A stretch of 10,707 nt of DNA from Rubrobacter sp. (GTDB lineage: Bacteria > Actinomycetota > Rubrobacteria > Rubrobacterales > Rubrobacteraceae): positions 1-10,707 of the forward strand of contig JADDPR010000224.1 of NCBI GenBank assembly GCA_016781775.1, read 5' to 3'. Positions 1 to 7,954 of the stretch are shown here, piece by piece (position 1 is the first letter of the stretch; each line of letters starts with the position of its first letter). The notes beneath the pieces were generated by a model. That model searched no databases. It saw nothing but the letters and a program-made list of their open reading frames with translations, and was not told the origin of the DNA. Made by a program: the position numbers and the translations under genes.

Positions 1-883
1 CCGGCTCGAAGTTGCCGGCCTTGTGGACTCGTCCTGCCAACTCCTTGCCGAGTTGATCCGACATCCATGCGGCGATCTCGATGAGCGCGCCGAGGTTTAT
101 GCCTGTTTCGTAGCCCATCCCGTGCAGGAGGTAGACGAGGTCTTCCGTCGCGATGTTCCCCGTCGCCCTCGGCGCGAACGGGCAGCCCCCCGTCCCGCCG
201 ACCGAGGCGTCCAGCACCGTAGCGCCCGATTCGACGGCCGCAACGGCGTTGGCGATGCCGGTGTTGCGCGTATCGTGGAAGTGGCAGCCGACCGTGATGC
301 CGTACTCCAGGACGCCCCCGACCAGCTCGCGCACCCCCTTCGGCACGCCGACCCCGATGGTGTCGGCCAGGACGATCTCGTCGGGCTTGGCGTCCGCCAC
401 CCTTTCGGCGATCCCGAGCACGCGCTCCGGTTCCACGCGCCCCTCGAAGGCGTCGCCGAAGGCGGAGGAGAGCGTGATCGAGACCCTCACCCCGTCGAGG
501 CGGGCGCGCTCCACGAGCCTCGCGGCCAACGCCTCGGCGTCGGCGACGGTCGTGTTCTGGTTGCGCCGGGCGAACGTCTCCGTCACGGGGAAGGCGTAGC
601 GGACCTCGTCGACCCCGGCCTCGAGGGCCCGCTCGTAGCCCTTCTCGTTGAGCACGAGCCCGGCGTAGGTGACCGTAGGGTCGCGTTTTAGGCCCTTGAG
701 CACCTCCTCGGCACCGCCCATCTGGGGCACCCTCTTCGGGTTGACGAAGCTCGCTGCCTCTATCCTCGTCAGGCCCGCCTCCGCCAGCCCGTCGCAGAGC
801 TCGGCGCGGACCTCCGGGGAGAGCGTGCGGTCTTCGTTCTGCAAGCCGTCGCGCGGTCCTACTTCCACAATCTGCAGGCGCAT
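1..883 (-). CDS. Hydroxymethylglutaryl-CoA lyase (3'-partial)
   Basis: Cleaves 3-hydroxy-3-methylglutaryl-CoA to acetyl-CoA and acetoacetate, the last step of leucine breakdown; a cytosolic DRE-TIM (HMGL-like) metallolyase. I translated 294 residues before the window edge; the family is about 300 aa, so only a few C-terminal residues are missing. Visible motifs: GPRDGLQNE at residues 9-17 (catalytic Arg11/Asp12), SFVNPKRVPQM just after residue 38, the metal-binding pair His201/His203 in CHFHDT, and Cys234 in the signature SVGGTGGCPFA. The His203-Cys234 spacing of 31 equals that of the human enzyme (His235-Cys266). The ATG at 883-881 shares its A with the TGA of the CoA-transferase upstream (TGATG), and a GGGGGA ribosome site lies 7 nt before it, so translational coupling is likely. 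Related DRE-TIM lyases or synthases are less likely because the Cys loop and His pair fit HMG-CoA lyase closely. Confidence 0.93.
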   Translation of the reverse strand, partial: MRLQIVEVGPRDGLQNEDRTLSPEVRAELCDGLAEAGLTRIEAASFVNPKRVPQMGGAEEVLKGLKRDPTVTYAGLVLNEKGYERALEAGVDEVRYAFPVTETFARRNQNTTVADAEALAARLVERARLDGVRVSITLSSAFGDAFEGRVEPERVLGIAERVADAKPDEIVLADTIGVGVPKGVRELVGGVLEYGITVGCHFHDTRNTGIANAVAAVESGATVLDASVGGTGGCPFAPRATGNIATEDLVYLLHGMGYETGINLGALIEIAAWMSDQLGKELAGRVHKAGNFEP

Positions 884-2100
884 CAGATGATCCCCCTGTT
901 CAGTAGATCGTCCAGGTCCTCTTTGCCCAGGCCCAGAACCTCGCCGTAGACCTCCTCATTGTGCTGGCCGAGGGCGGGGCCGGTCCAGCGGACCTCTCCG
1001 GGGGTCTCGGTGAGGCGTGGAACGACGTTTTGCATCGGGAAAGGACCGATCCTCGGATCTTCCGGTCGCACCACGTTCCCCCTCGCCTCGTACTGCGGGT
1101 CCTCCAGCATGTCCTCCACTGTGAAGATCTTGCCGGCCGGAACCCCGGCTTCGGCCATGATCTCCAGCACCTCCCTCCCGGTACGCTCCTTCGTCCACCC
1201 GGAGATCATGGCGTCGAGCCCCTCCATGTTCTCGCCGCGGGCGTGGTGCGTTGCGAACCGCTCGTCTTCGGCCCATTCGGGGTGGTCCATCGCCTTCGCG
1301 AGCCTCCCGAAGACCGTGTCGGCGTTGGCGGAGATAAGGACGTAGTCCCCGTCGCTCGTGGGGTAGAGGTTGGCGGGGGCCACGAACGGGAGGACGGTAC
1401 CGGTCCGTCCGCGAGCGTGCCCGGTGAGCTCGTACTCGGGGATGGTGCTCTCCATGAGGGCGAGGACGGCCTCGTAGATTCCGACATCCACCACCTGTCC
1501 CCTCCCGCCGTGGGCCTCTCGGTGGTACAGGGCGGTCATGGCCCCGAGGGCGCCGAACGTCGCGGCGAGCGAGTCGCCAAGGGAGATCCCGCTGCGCGGC
1601 GGGGGCCTGTCCGCGAAGCCTGTTACGTGGCGGAGGCCGCCCATCGCCTCCCCGATCGCCCCGAAGCCCGCCCGGTCCTTGTACGGCCCGGTCTGCCCGT
1701 AACCCGACACCCGCACCATCACGAGCCCGGGGTTCGTCTCCGAGAGCCTCTCGTACCCCAGGCCCCACCGCTCCATCGTCCCCGGCCGGAAGTTCTCCAC
1801 CACTACGTCCGCCCCGGCGATGAGCTTCCTCGCGAGCCCCTGGCCCTCCTCCTCGCGGAGGTTCAGCGTGACGGACTTCTTGTTGCGGGCGATGATCGGC
1901 CACCACAGCGTTCGGCCCTCCTTGCGGTGGCGGCCCCACTCGCGCATCGGGTCGCCCTTGCCCGGCGGCTCGACCTTGATGACCTCGGCCCCGAAGTCCG
2001 CGAGAAGCTGGCCGCAGAAAGGCCCGGCCAGGAGGCTCCCCATCTCGATCACGCGTACGCCCCCGAGCGCGCCGGTCTTACCGTCTCCAGCGTCGCCCAC
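883..2100 (-). CDS. Class III CoA-transferase, CaiB/BaiF family
   Basis: Transfers CoA between acyl-CoA and a free carboxylate through an aspartyl-CoA thioester; cytosolic, usually dimeric. The 405 aa length is normal. The N-terminal segment LGGVRVIEMGSLLAGPF, the block FGAEVIKVEPPGKGDPMREWG and NKKSVTLNL are family hallmarks; the probable catalytic aspartate is Asp176 in GISLGDSLAA. It starts at a GTG (2100-2098) with AGGAGG six bases upstream (plus-strand positions 2107-2112). It lies 41 nt behind the IDH-like gene and overlaps the lyase gene by one base, so the three probably form one transcript. The substrate cannot be read from sequence. Since SUGCT, a mammalian member of this family, accepts glutarate and hydroxymethylglutarate, a role in making HMG-CoA or a related dicarboxyl-CoA for the next enzyme is an attractive inference; carnitine, formyl-CoA or itaconate/citramalate transferase roles remain possible. 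Confidence 0.9.
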   Translation of the reverse strand: MGDAGDGKTGALGGVRVIEMGSLLAGPFCGQLLADFGAEVIKVEPPGKGDPMREWGRHRKEGRTLWWPIIARNKKSVTLNLREEEGQGLARKLIAGADVVVENFRPGTMERWGLGYERLSETNPGLVMVRVSGYGQTGPYKDRAGFGAIGEAMGGLRHVTGFADRPPPRSGISLGDSLAATFGALGAMTALYHREAHGGRGQVVDVGIYEAVLALMESTIPEYELTGHARGRTGTVLPFVAPANLYPTSDGDYVLISANADTVFGRLAKAMDHPEWAEDERFATHHARGENMEGLDAMISGWTKERTGREVLEIMAEAGVPAGKIFTVEDMLEDPQYEARGNVVRPEDPRIGPFPMQNVVPRLTETPGEVRWTGPALGQHNEEVYGEVLGLGKEDLDDLLNRGII

Positions 2101-2141
2101 CCCGATCCTCCTCCCGCCCGCGCCGGCGAGCGCGCCGCCCT

Positions 2142-3218
2142 TTAAGCCAGCGCGCTCCAGACCTCTAGCTTGTTCTTGACGTGGCGGATGACCTCGGTGG
2201 TGAACTCGTTGGTGCCGGAGGAGCCGCCGAGCTCGGCGGTGCGGGTGCCTTCGAGGACGTTCTCGAAGCAGGCCTCGTAGATGGCGCGGGAGACCCGGTC
2301 GGCCTCCTCGTCCTTGAAGAAGCCGAGAAGGGCGGCGCCGGCCAGGATCATGGCCATCGGGTTGGCGACGTTCTTGCCCTCGAGGCTCGGGGCCGTGCCG
2401 TGCGGGGCCTCGGCCATCACCGTCTCGGGGTTCTCGTTCTCGTCGAGGGCGATGAGGAGGGACTCTGCGCCCGCGATGGAGCCGAACATCTGCAGGACGA
2501 GGTCGCTCATGCAGTCCCCGTCGCGGTTGAGCGTCGGGATGACCATCGGCTCGCCGTAGGTCGAGAGGAGCAGCGCGTAGGTGGCGTCGATAAGCTGCGG
2601 GTCGTAGCGGATGTCCTTGTTGAGGCCCGCGGCCCGGTCCATCTCCTCCTTCAACATCCCCTCGTAGACGGGGGAGACGGTGTACTTCGGCCCGCCGAAG
2701 ACCTTCGCCCGCATCTTGCGCGCCTGGATGAAGGCGAACTCCGAGACCCCGCGGCAGACCCTACGCGAGATCTTCTCGGTCCTGTACGCGACCTCGTCGA
2801 GCTCGCCGCCCTCGCGCCACTCCTTCGCGCCGTAAGCGTCGTCGACGGCCATCCTGACCACCGAGATGGGGGCGTGAAGACCGACGATGGGGTTCACGCC
2901 GGGGATGCGCCGCCCCGTCCTGACGATCACGGTCCCGTTTATGCCGCGCCTCAGGATCGCGTTCGGGGATCCCACGTCTCCCGATACCTCAGGCGTGACG
3001 GTGGCGGCCTTTATGCCGAAGCCGTGCCTCTTCATCGCCTCGGCCGCCTCGTGTACTACCTTGTTCTCCGTCTCCCGGCGGTTCTCCAGGGAGAGGTCGT
3101 ACCGCTTGAACTCCATGTCCAGGCCCGTCACCGAAGGGTCGAGTACCCTGAGCGCCTCCTCGAGGAGCTCCTGTCCCGTCTGGTCACCCTCCATAACGAC
3201 GATAGTCTTACGATCCAC
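2142..3218 (-). CDS. Isocitrate/isopropylmalate dehydrogenase family protein (IDH-like)
   Basis: NAD(P)-dependent beta-decarboxylating dehydrogenase fold, 358 aa. Family signs: EGDQTGQE near the start; NRDGDCMSD (metal-binding Asp pair matching Asp307/Asp311 of E. coli IDH), with a further Asp in IDATYALL; and HGTAPSLEGKNVANPMAMIL in the nucleotide-binding loop. The motif SPNAILR matches the isocitrate-binding Ser113-x-Asn115-x3-Arg119 pattern of IDH, favouring isocitrate over isopropylmalate. Departures: the block after the conserved Arg reads RMAVDDAY rather than RENTE-like, though the Tyr is kept. Lys is retained in GPK, but the Asn two positions later is Thr. The cofactor positions after HGTAP are Ser-Leu, neither Lys-Tyr (NADP) nor Asp-Ile (NAD) of the classical enzymes. 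Start is GTG with GGAGGAG seven bases upstream (plus-strand 3226-3232). It leads a probable operon with the CoA-transferase and lyase. Family is certain; substrate and cofactor are inferred. Confidence 0.85.
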   Translation of the reverse strand: MDRKTIVVMEGDQTGQELLEEALRVLDPSVTGLDMEFKRYDLSLENRRETENKVVHEAAEAMKRHGFGIKAATVTPEVSGDVGSPNAILRRGINGTVIVRTGRRIPGVNPIVGLHAPISVVRMAVDDAYGAKEWREGGELDEVAYRTEKISRRVCRGVSEFAFIQARKMRAKVFGGPKYTVSPVYEGMLKEEMDRAAGLNKDIRYDPQLIDATYALLLSTYGEPMVIPTLNRDGDCMSDLVLQMFGSIAGAESLLIALDENENPETVMAEAPHGTAPSLEGKNVANPMAMILAGAALLGFFKDEEADRVSRAIYEACFENVLEGTRTAELGGSSGTNEFTTEVIRHVKNKLEVWSALA

Positions 3219-3258
3219 GCTGTGTCTCCTCCGGAAAGCTTTCTAACCTTTACGGAGG

Positions 3259-3264
3259 AGTATA
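3259..3264 (-). promoter_or_regulatory. Candidate -10 box for the IDH-like operon
   Basis: Minus strand reads TATACT (five of six bases match TATAAT) about 40 nt before the GTG start of the IDH-like gene, in a locally AT-richer stretch of the 107-nt gap behind the TerC gene. A convincing -35 hexamer at 16-18 nt is not visible. If used, it would give a leader of roughly 34 nt and make the IDH-like, CoA-transferase and lyase genes an independent transcript. Confidence 0.3.
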
Positions 3265-3307
3265 CGACCTACGCAGTACGGCTTCCGTCGCGAAGGAGGG
3301 TGGGCGG

Positions 3308-3323
3308 CGCCGGTCTCCCGGCG
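3308..3323 (-). terminator. GC-rich hairpin just after the TerC stop
   Basis: CGCCGG and CCGGCG form a perfect 6-bp stem around a 4-nt loop, two bases downstream of the TAG stop of the TerC gene (3328-3326). No run of T follows on the minus strand, so it is either a weak or Rho-assisted terminator or a transcript-end stabiliser. Its place between the TerC stop and the candidate IDH promoter supports a transcript boundary. Confidence 0.3.
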
Positions 3324-3325
3324 GT

Positions 3326-4030
3326 CTACTTGCCCGGTACTCGCCTGGCTTGTGGAGTGCTCTGGCGGCGGGTGTAGAGGTAGGCGATCGCGGTGAAGAT
3401 CAGGGCGGCGGCGAGGGCGATGATCACGTGGTAGCCCTCCGTGGCGTGCGAGATTGCCTCCCCGATGTTCGACCTGTCGTCGAACATAAGCTCGACGGCC
3501 ACGTACACCAACAGTGCCGCGCCCACGTAAACGAGGATGGGGAAGCGGTTCATTATGTAGCTCAAGATGGAGGCCCCGAAGATGATCAGCGGGATCGTCA
3601 GCGCGATGCCTATTCCCACCAGCAGCACGCTTCCGCCGGAGACGCCGACGAGCGCGATCACGTTGTCCAGCGACATCACGACGTCGGCGACCATGATGAT
3701 CCCGATGGCGCTCCACAGCCCGGATCCCTCCTTGACGTCCTTGGTCTCGTCGTCGTGTTGGACGAGTCTCCACGCCACCCACAAGAGCGCCAGGCCACCG
3801 ACAATCTGCAGATACGGCAGGCTGATCAGATAAGAGACGATAAACACGAAGAGGAGGCGCAGCCCCACGGCCCCGGCCACCCCCAGCAGGATCGCCTTCC
3901 TCCTCACGGATTGGTCGAGGCTGCGTACCGCGAGCGCGATAACGACCGCATTGTCCCCCGAGAGGATGAGGTCTATAAGCAATACCCCGAGAAACCTGCC
4001 GAGCATCTCTGCCGTGAATAAGTCCGCCAA
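3326..4030 (-). CDS. TerC/YjbE family integral membrane protein
   Basis: A 234-aa polytopic inner-membrane protein of the TerC family, YjbE/YkoY branch; family members export or handle metal ions (manganese, or calcium during secretion), so metal efflux is likely. About seven membrane segments: residues 11-35, 47-70, 71-88, 107-129, 133-158, 162-182 and 201-219. Hallmarks are LILSGDNAVVIALA with Asp26-Asn27, DVVMSLDN with Asp116 and Asp122-Asn123, and Glu160; the paired acidic residues in membrane segments are the presumed metal site. I chose the TTG at 4030-4028 because the product then begins like YjbE-type proteins. An in-frame ATG at 4117 would add 29 residues with no membrane or family character, and would lie upstream of a perfect TATAAT box. 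A GAAAGG sequence precedes the TTG as a modest ribosome site. An internal ATG nine codons later is an alternative start. Confidence 0.88.
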   Translation of the reverse strand: MADLFTAEMLGRFLGVLLIDLILSGDNAVVIALAVRSLDQSVRRKAILLGVAGAVGLRLLFVFIVSYLISLPYLQIVGGLALLWVAWRLVQHDDETKDVKEGSGLWSAIGIIMVADVVMSLDNVIALVGVSGGSVLLVGIGIALTIPLIIFGASILSYIMNRFPILVYVGAALLVYVAVELMFDDRSNIGEAISHATEGYHVIIALAAALIFTAIAYLYTRRQSTPQARRVPGK

Positions 4031-4087
4031 AACGCTGCCTTTCGTAGTCTCTGTCCGTCCCTGCCAGCGGGCGGGAACGATCGGGCG

Positions 4088-4093
4088 ATTATA
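4088..4093 (-). promoter_or_regulatory. Candidate TATAAT -10 box for the TerC gene
   Basis: The minus strand has a perfect TATAAT (read from 4093 to 4088) in otherwise very GC-rich DNA, 57 nt before the TTG start of the TerC gene. That would give a leader of about 50 nt. There is no clear TTGACA-like hexamer 17 nt upstream, so use by the main sigma factor is plausible but unproven. Its position argues that the upstream ATG at 4117 is not the real start. Confidence 0.45.
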
Positions 4094-4134
4094 CTCGACG
4101 CTGCGGAGGGGCCACACGCGCTACGTGTCGCTCG

Positions 4135-4743
4135 TCACATCCCCCGCAACCGGATCGCCGTAAGGATCAGCCACGACACGAAAACGGCGACGAAGAGCCG
4201 CTCCGAAACCCCGAACACCTCCTCGCCCAGAACCGGTATCGAGAACAACGCCCCAACGGCGACAACGGCCCACGCGGCAGTCGGGGTCGCGAACGACCGC
4301 CAGCGTTCGTCGCCCCGGAAACTCCTCGCGAACAGGAACATAACGATGAGGATGAGCAGGAACGAGGTCGTCGCGACGGCGCCGTGTACCGCGGCTCCGA
4401 CCCCCGACGACCCGGTTTTGAAGAAGCCTAGCGAGGTCCACAACAGCCCGCAGAGGGCGAGCAGCAGCGGCGCGAGCATGGCGCCGTCCACCGACCGGTA
4501 CAATCCGAGGGCGAGCGCCACGCTGCCGAGACCGAAGGCGAGAAAGGCCGCGTCCATGAACTCCCCGAACCGGACGAGCGCGAGCGCGCTGATCGACTGC
4601 TCGACCCCATCGTACGCGTCGGGCGTCAGGACGGGCAGGGCGACGACCACCGCCACCCAGAAGGCGAACCCCCCGAGCGCCAGCGTCCCCGCCCGCCGGG
4701 TATTCCCGTCCGGCGAGCCCGTCCCGCGCCGCTCGTAAACCAC
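4135..4743 (-). CDS. DUF998-type membrane protein
   Basis: A 202-aa hydrophobic protein with about six membrane segments (roughly residues 17-39, 61-81, 87-105, 117-139, 154-171 and 180-198). The loop after the first segment contains GVEQSISALAL, resembling the YSHISDY-like motif of DUF998 proteins, and there is a conserved-looking His120 at the start of the fourth segment. No biochemical function is known for the family. It starts at a GTG only 12 nt after the stop of the LysR gene, with AAAGG about 8 nt before it, so the two are almost certainly co-transcribed. Regulator and membrane protein may share a signal, or the protein may simply ride on the regulator's transcript. Another small polytopic family remains possible, since the assignment rests on size, topology and one loop motif. 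Confidence 0.65.
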   Translation of the reverse strand: MVYERRGTGSPDGNTRRAGTLALGGFAFWVAVVVALPVLTPDAYDGVEQSISALALVRFGEFMDAAFLAFGLGSVALALGLYRSVDGAMLAPLLLALCGLLWTSLGFFKTGSSGVGAAVHGAVATTSFLLILIVMFLFARSFRGDERWRSFATPTAAWAVVAVGALFSIPVLGEEVFGVSERLFVAVFVSWLILTAIRLRGM

Positions 4744-4755
4744 CCTCTCGGACCT

Positions 4756-5715
4756 TTACGAGAACAGGTCTATAAGCTGCAAGTTCTCGAACTCGGCGGC
4801 GAGGGTGGGGGAGAGCTGGGCCCTGTTCCCCTTCTCGCCCATCGTGCTCGCCACCTCCAGAAAGGCCGCCACGGTCCCGGTGAGGGGGACGTCGCGGCGC
4901 CTGAGGGCGACGATGGGGCGCTGCATCTCCGGGGCGTCCTCGACCTCTATAAGCGAGAGGTGCCCGGCCGCCACGCTCCTCACCACCGCCGTCCGGGGAA
5001 GGAACGCGACCCCGAGGCGGTGCTCGACCATCCTCTTGGCAGCCTCGATGTTGTCCAGCTCGATCGTGCGGAGCTCCCGTATGCCGGCGTCCCTGAACAG
5101 GGACTGGGTGGCCTCGTAGTAGCCCGAGGCGTGGTCGAAGAGGATAAGCTGCTCGTTGCCCACCTCCGAGAGCTCCGCCGAACCCTTCTCCGTGAAGCGG
5201 TGGCTCGGGTCGACCACGAGCACGAGCTCGTCCTCGTACAGCGTCACGCTCTCCGCCTCAGGGTGGCTGACGGCCCGTGCGATCCCGAGCTGCACCTCCT
5301 CCTTCAGCACCATCCCCAAAACGTCCTCTGAATGCCCCGTCCTGACCGAGACCGACACCCGCGGATGCGCCCCCGTGAACCGCTCCAGTATGGACGGCAG
5401 GGCGTAGGTGCTGACGCCGGGCGACGTGCCTATCGAGATCCTTCCACCCGAAGCCCCCTTGAGCTCTCTCAGTCGCTGCTTGCCCTCCTCGACGCTGTCC
5501 AGCGTACGCTCCGCGTAGGGCTGGAACTCCTTGCCCGCCGGCGTCAGCCGCATCCCCCGGCTCGTGCGCACGAAAAGCTGATCCCCCAGCTCGTCCTCTA
5601 AGGATTTGATCCTGGCCGTCAGCGTCGGCTGCGTGAGGTACATCTCCTCCGCCGCCCGGCTCACGTTCCCTAAGCGCGCCACCGCCAGAAAACATTCAAG
5701 CTGCCTCAACAGCAC
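4756..5715 (-). CDS. LysR-type transcriptional regulator
   Basis: A 319-aa cytosolic DNA-binding regulator of normal family length. The N-terminal winged helix-turn-helix spans residues 1-60 (LRQLECFLAVARLGNVSRAA, TQPTLTARIKSLEDELGDQLF, then R-x-L-T-PAGKEF), followed by a linker helix and a periplasmic-binding-protein-like effector domain from about residue 90 (GRISIGTSPG) to 297. The GTG start at 5715 is preceded by GGAGG about 8 nt upstream and gives the standard LysR N-terminus. It is transcribed divergently from the small ORF and glyoxylate-shunt genes, the classical layout for a LysR protein controlling its neighbour, and the 129-nt shared region holds two inverted repeats. Control of those genes is inference. 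The effector is unknown and no specific orthologue can be named. Confidence 0.93.
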   Translation of the reverse strand: MLLRQLECFLAVARLGNVSRAAEEMYLTQPTLTARIKSLEDELGDQLFVRTSRGMRLTPAGKEFQPYAERTLDSVEEGKQRLRELKGASGGRISIGTSPGVSTYALPSILERFTGAHPRVSVSVRTGHSEDVLGMVLKEEVQLGIARAVSHPEAESVTLYEDELVLVVDPSHRFTEKGSAELSEVGNEQLILFDHASGYYEATQSLFRDAGIRELRTIELDNIEAAKRMVEHRLGVAFLPRTAVVRSVAAGHLSLIEVEDAPEMQRPIVALRRRDVPLTGTVAAFLEVASTMGEKGNRAQLSPTLAAEFENLQLIDLFS

Positions 5716-5736
5716 GCCAGCCCCCTCCGCCCGTTC

Positions 5737-5757
5737 ATAGATATAAATTTCTTCTAT
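5737..5757. promoter_or_regulatory. Inverted repeat ATAGA-N11-TCTAT, candidate operator
   Basis: A 21-bp imperfect dyad with 5-bp perfect arms and AA/TT pairing around its centre at 5747, in the AT-rich part of the divergent region 22 nt upstream of the LysR start. Its place suits autoregulation of the LysR gene. It does not fit the T-N11-A LysR consensus symmetrically, and short AT-rich dyads occur by chance, so confidence is modest. Confidence 0.35.
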
Positions 5758-5788
5758 AACACTGATTCAAGCAAACAATTGGACTTAT

Positions 5789-5811
5789 ATCAAGGCCGTT
5801 GTTACCTTGAT
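5789..5811. promoter_or_regulatory. Inverted repeat ATCAAGG-N9-CCTTGAT, candidate operator or leader hairpin
   Basis: Perfect 7-bp arms separated by 9 nt, centred at 5800, ending 33 nt before the ATG of the 67-aa ORF. Size and place in a divergent LysR region suit a regulator-binding site; if transcription begins upstream of it, the same sequence would form a hairpin in the leader RNA. Which of the two applies cannot be decided from sequence. Confidence 0.45.
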
Positions 5812-5844
5812 GCCACGTTGAGGAGCGGACGGAAGGAGCGGAAG

Positions 5845-6048
5845 ATGATTCCGGTTCAGTACAGGGATTCGGAGACCGAAGAGATTCTGGAGCAGCGCCA
5901 CGAGGACGAGGCTCCGACGATGGGCACCGAGGTGTGGCTGGGTGTCAGGCGGTACGAGGTTCTGTACAGGTGGAAGTGTGTCCCGACTTGTTGCATCGTC
6001 TACGTGCGTCCGGCGAGGGCCGAGCGGGCCGTCCCGGTGGCGGTCTAG
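5845..6048 (+). CDS. Hypothetical protein, 67 aa
   Basis: I do not recognise this protein. The ATG at 5845 has an excellent ribosome site, GGAAGGAG, six bases upstream, and ends at TAG 6048; an in-frame TTG at 5779 would lie upstream of the inverted repeat and has no such site. The acidic N-terminal part (SETEEILEQRHEDEAP, residues 9-24) is followed by a strand-rich part: TEVWLGVRRYEVLYRW (residues 29-44), then three cysteines in KCVPTCC and the strand IVYVRP. That alternation suggests a compact beta-rich domain; there is no signal peptide or membrane segment. It is the first gene read rightward from the divergent LysR region and lies 146 nt before malate synthase, so it may share the same control. 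The Cys-x3-Cys-Cys set could bind metal or respond to redox, but this is only a possibility. Confidence 0.7.
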   Translation: MIPVQYRDSETEEILEQRHEDEAPTMGTEVWLGVRRYEVLYRWKCVPTCCIVYVRPARAERAVPVAV

Positions 6049-6194
6049 ACAGAGAAGCGGGTAAGAGGGTTTTGGGCGTTCGTCTCTGCGGTGTGGAGCT
6101 TGCGGCGGCTTGCTAAAGTGGCTTCTGTTTGTAGGGAGCCGCGGGCAGGGTGGTCGCGGGACCCCGTGTAGAGAAGGAAGGAGCCCGAAACTTT

Positions 6195-7793
<1,599 letters not shown>

Positions 7794-7840
7794 ATAGGAC
7801 GAAAGATTCTTCACCACACCGACATCCAACCCCGCGGTCA

Positions 7841-7871
7841 GGTCGGCGGCTCCACACGGAGACCGCCGGCC
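7841..7871 (+). terminator. Strong hairpin after malate synthase
   Basis: GGTCGGCGGCTCC pairs with GGAGACCGCCGGCC around an ACAC loop: four pairs, one bulged A, then nine pairs (one G-T). It begins 47 nt after the aceB stop. No T-run follows (the next bases are CCCCGCCC), so it may be an attenuating or transcript-stabilising structure, or a terminator of the U-tract-less kind suggested for some high-GC bacteria. Confidence 0.45.
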
Positions 7872-7890
7872 CCCGCCCTGCTGCCCCGGA

Positions 7891-7947
7891 GCGTGGGCCA
7901 CGTACCCACGCCCCACGCAACCTCTCGACTACCGGGTGGGTTGCGTG
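7891..7947 (+). promoter_or_regulatory. Two overlapping, possibly alternative hairpins in the aceB-aceA gap
   Basis: GCGTGGG (7891-7897) can pair with CCCACGC at 7905-7911 or with the immediately following identical copy at 7912-7918. The second copy also overlaps the left arm of another perfect 9-bp inverted repeat, CACGCAACC (7914-7922) with GGTTGCGTG (7939-7947). Pairing of the first arm with copy two would exclude the second hairpin, so the RNA could switch between two folds. The repeats are read directly; a regulatory role is inference. Confidence 0.4.
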
Positions 7948-7954
7948 TAGTAGG

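Noticed and set aside
961..3377. Long plus-strand frames (961-2145 and 2181-3377) opposite the CoA-transferase and IDH-like genes
   Set aside because: The minus-strand products carry unmistakable family motifs along their whole length; these are shadows.
4031..4134. A yybP-ykoY manganese riboswitch before the TerC gene
   Set aside because: TerC/YjbE-type genes often carry it, but the leader from the candidate promoter is only about 50 nt and I could not find its conserved loop motifs or helices there.
5716..5844. Classical T-N11-A LysR boxes
   Set aside because: T and A eleven bases apart occur (for example 5744 and 5756), but not symmetrically within either dyad, so I did not annotate them as LysR boxes.
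6049..6194. Promoter or terminator between the 67-aa ORF and malate synthase
   Set aside because: CAGAGA and TCTCTG flank a poorly pairing interior and a GGTC-GCGG-GACC mini-stem exists, but none is strong, and no -10/-35 pair convinced me.
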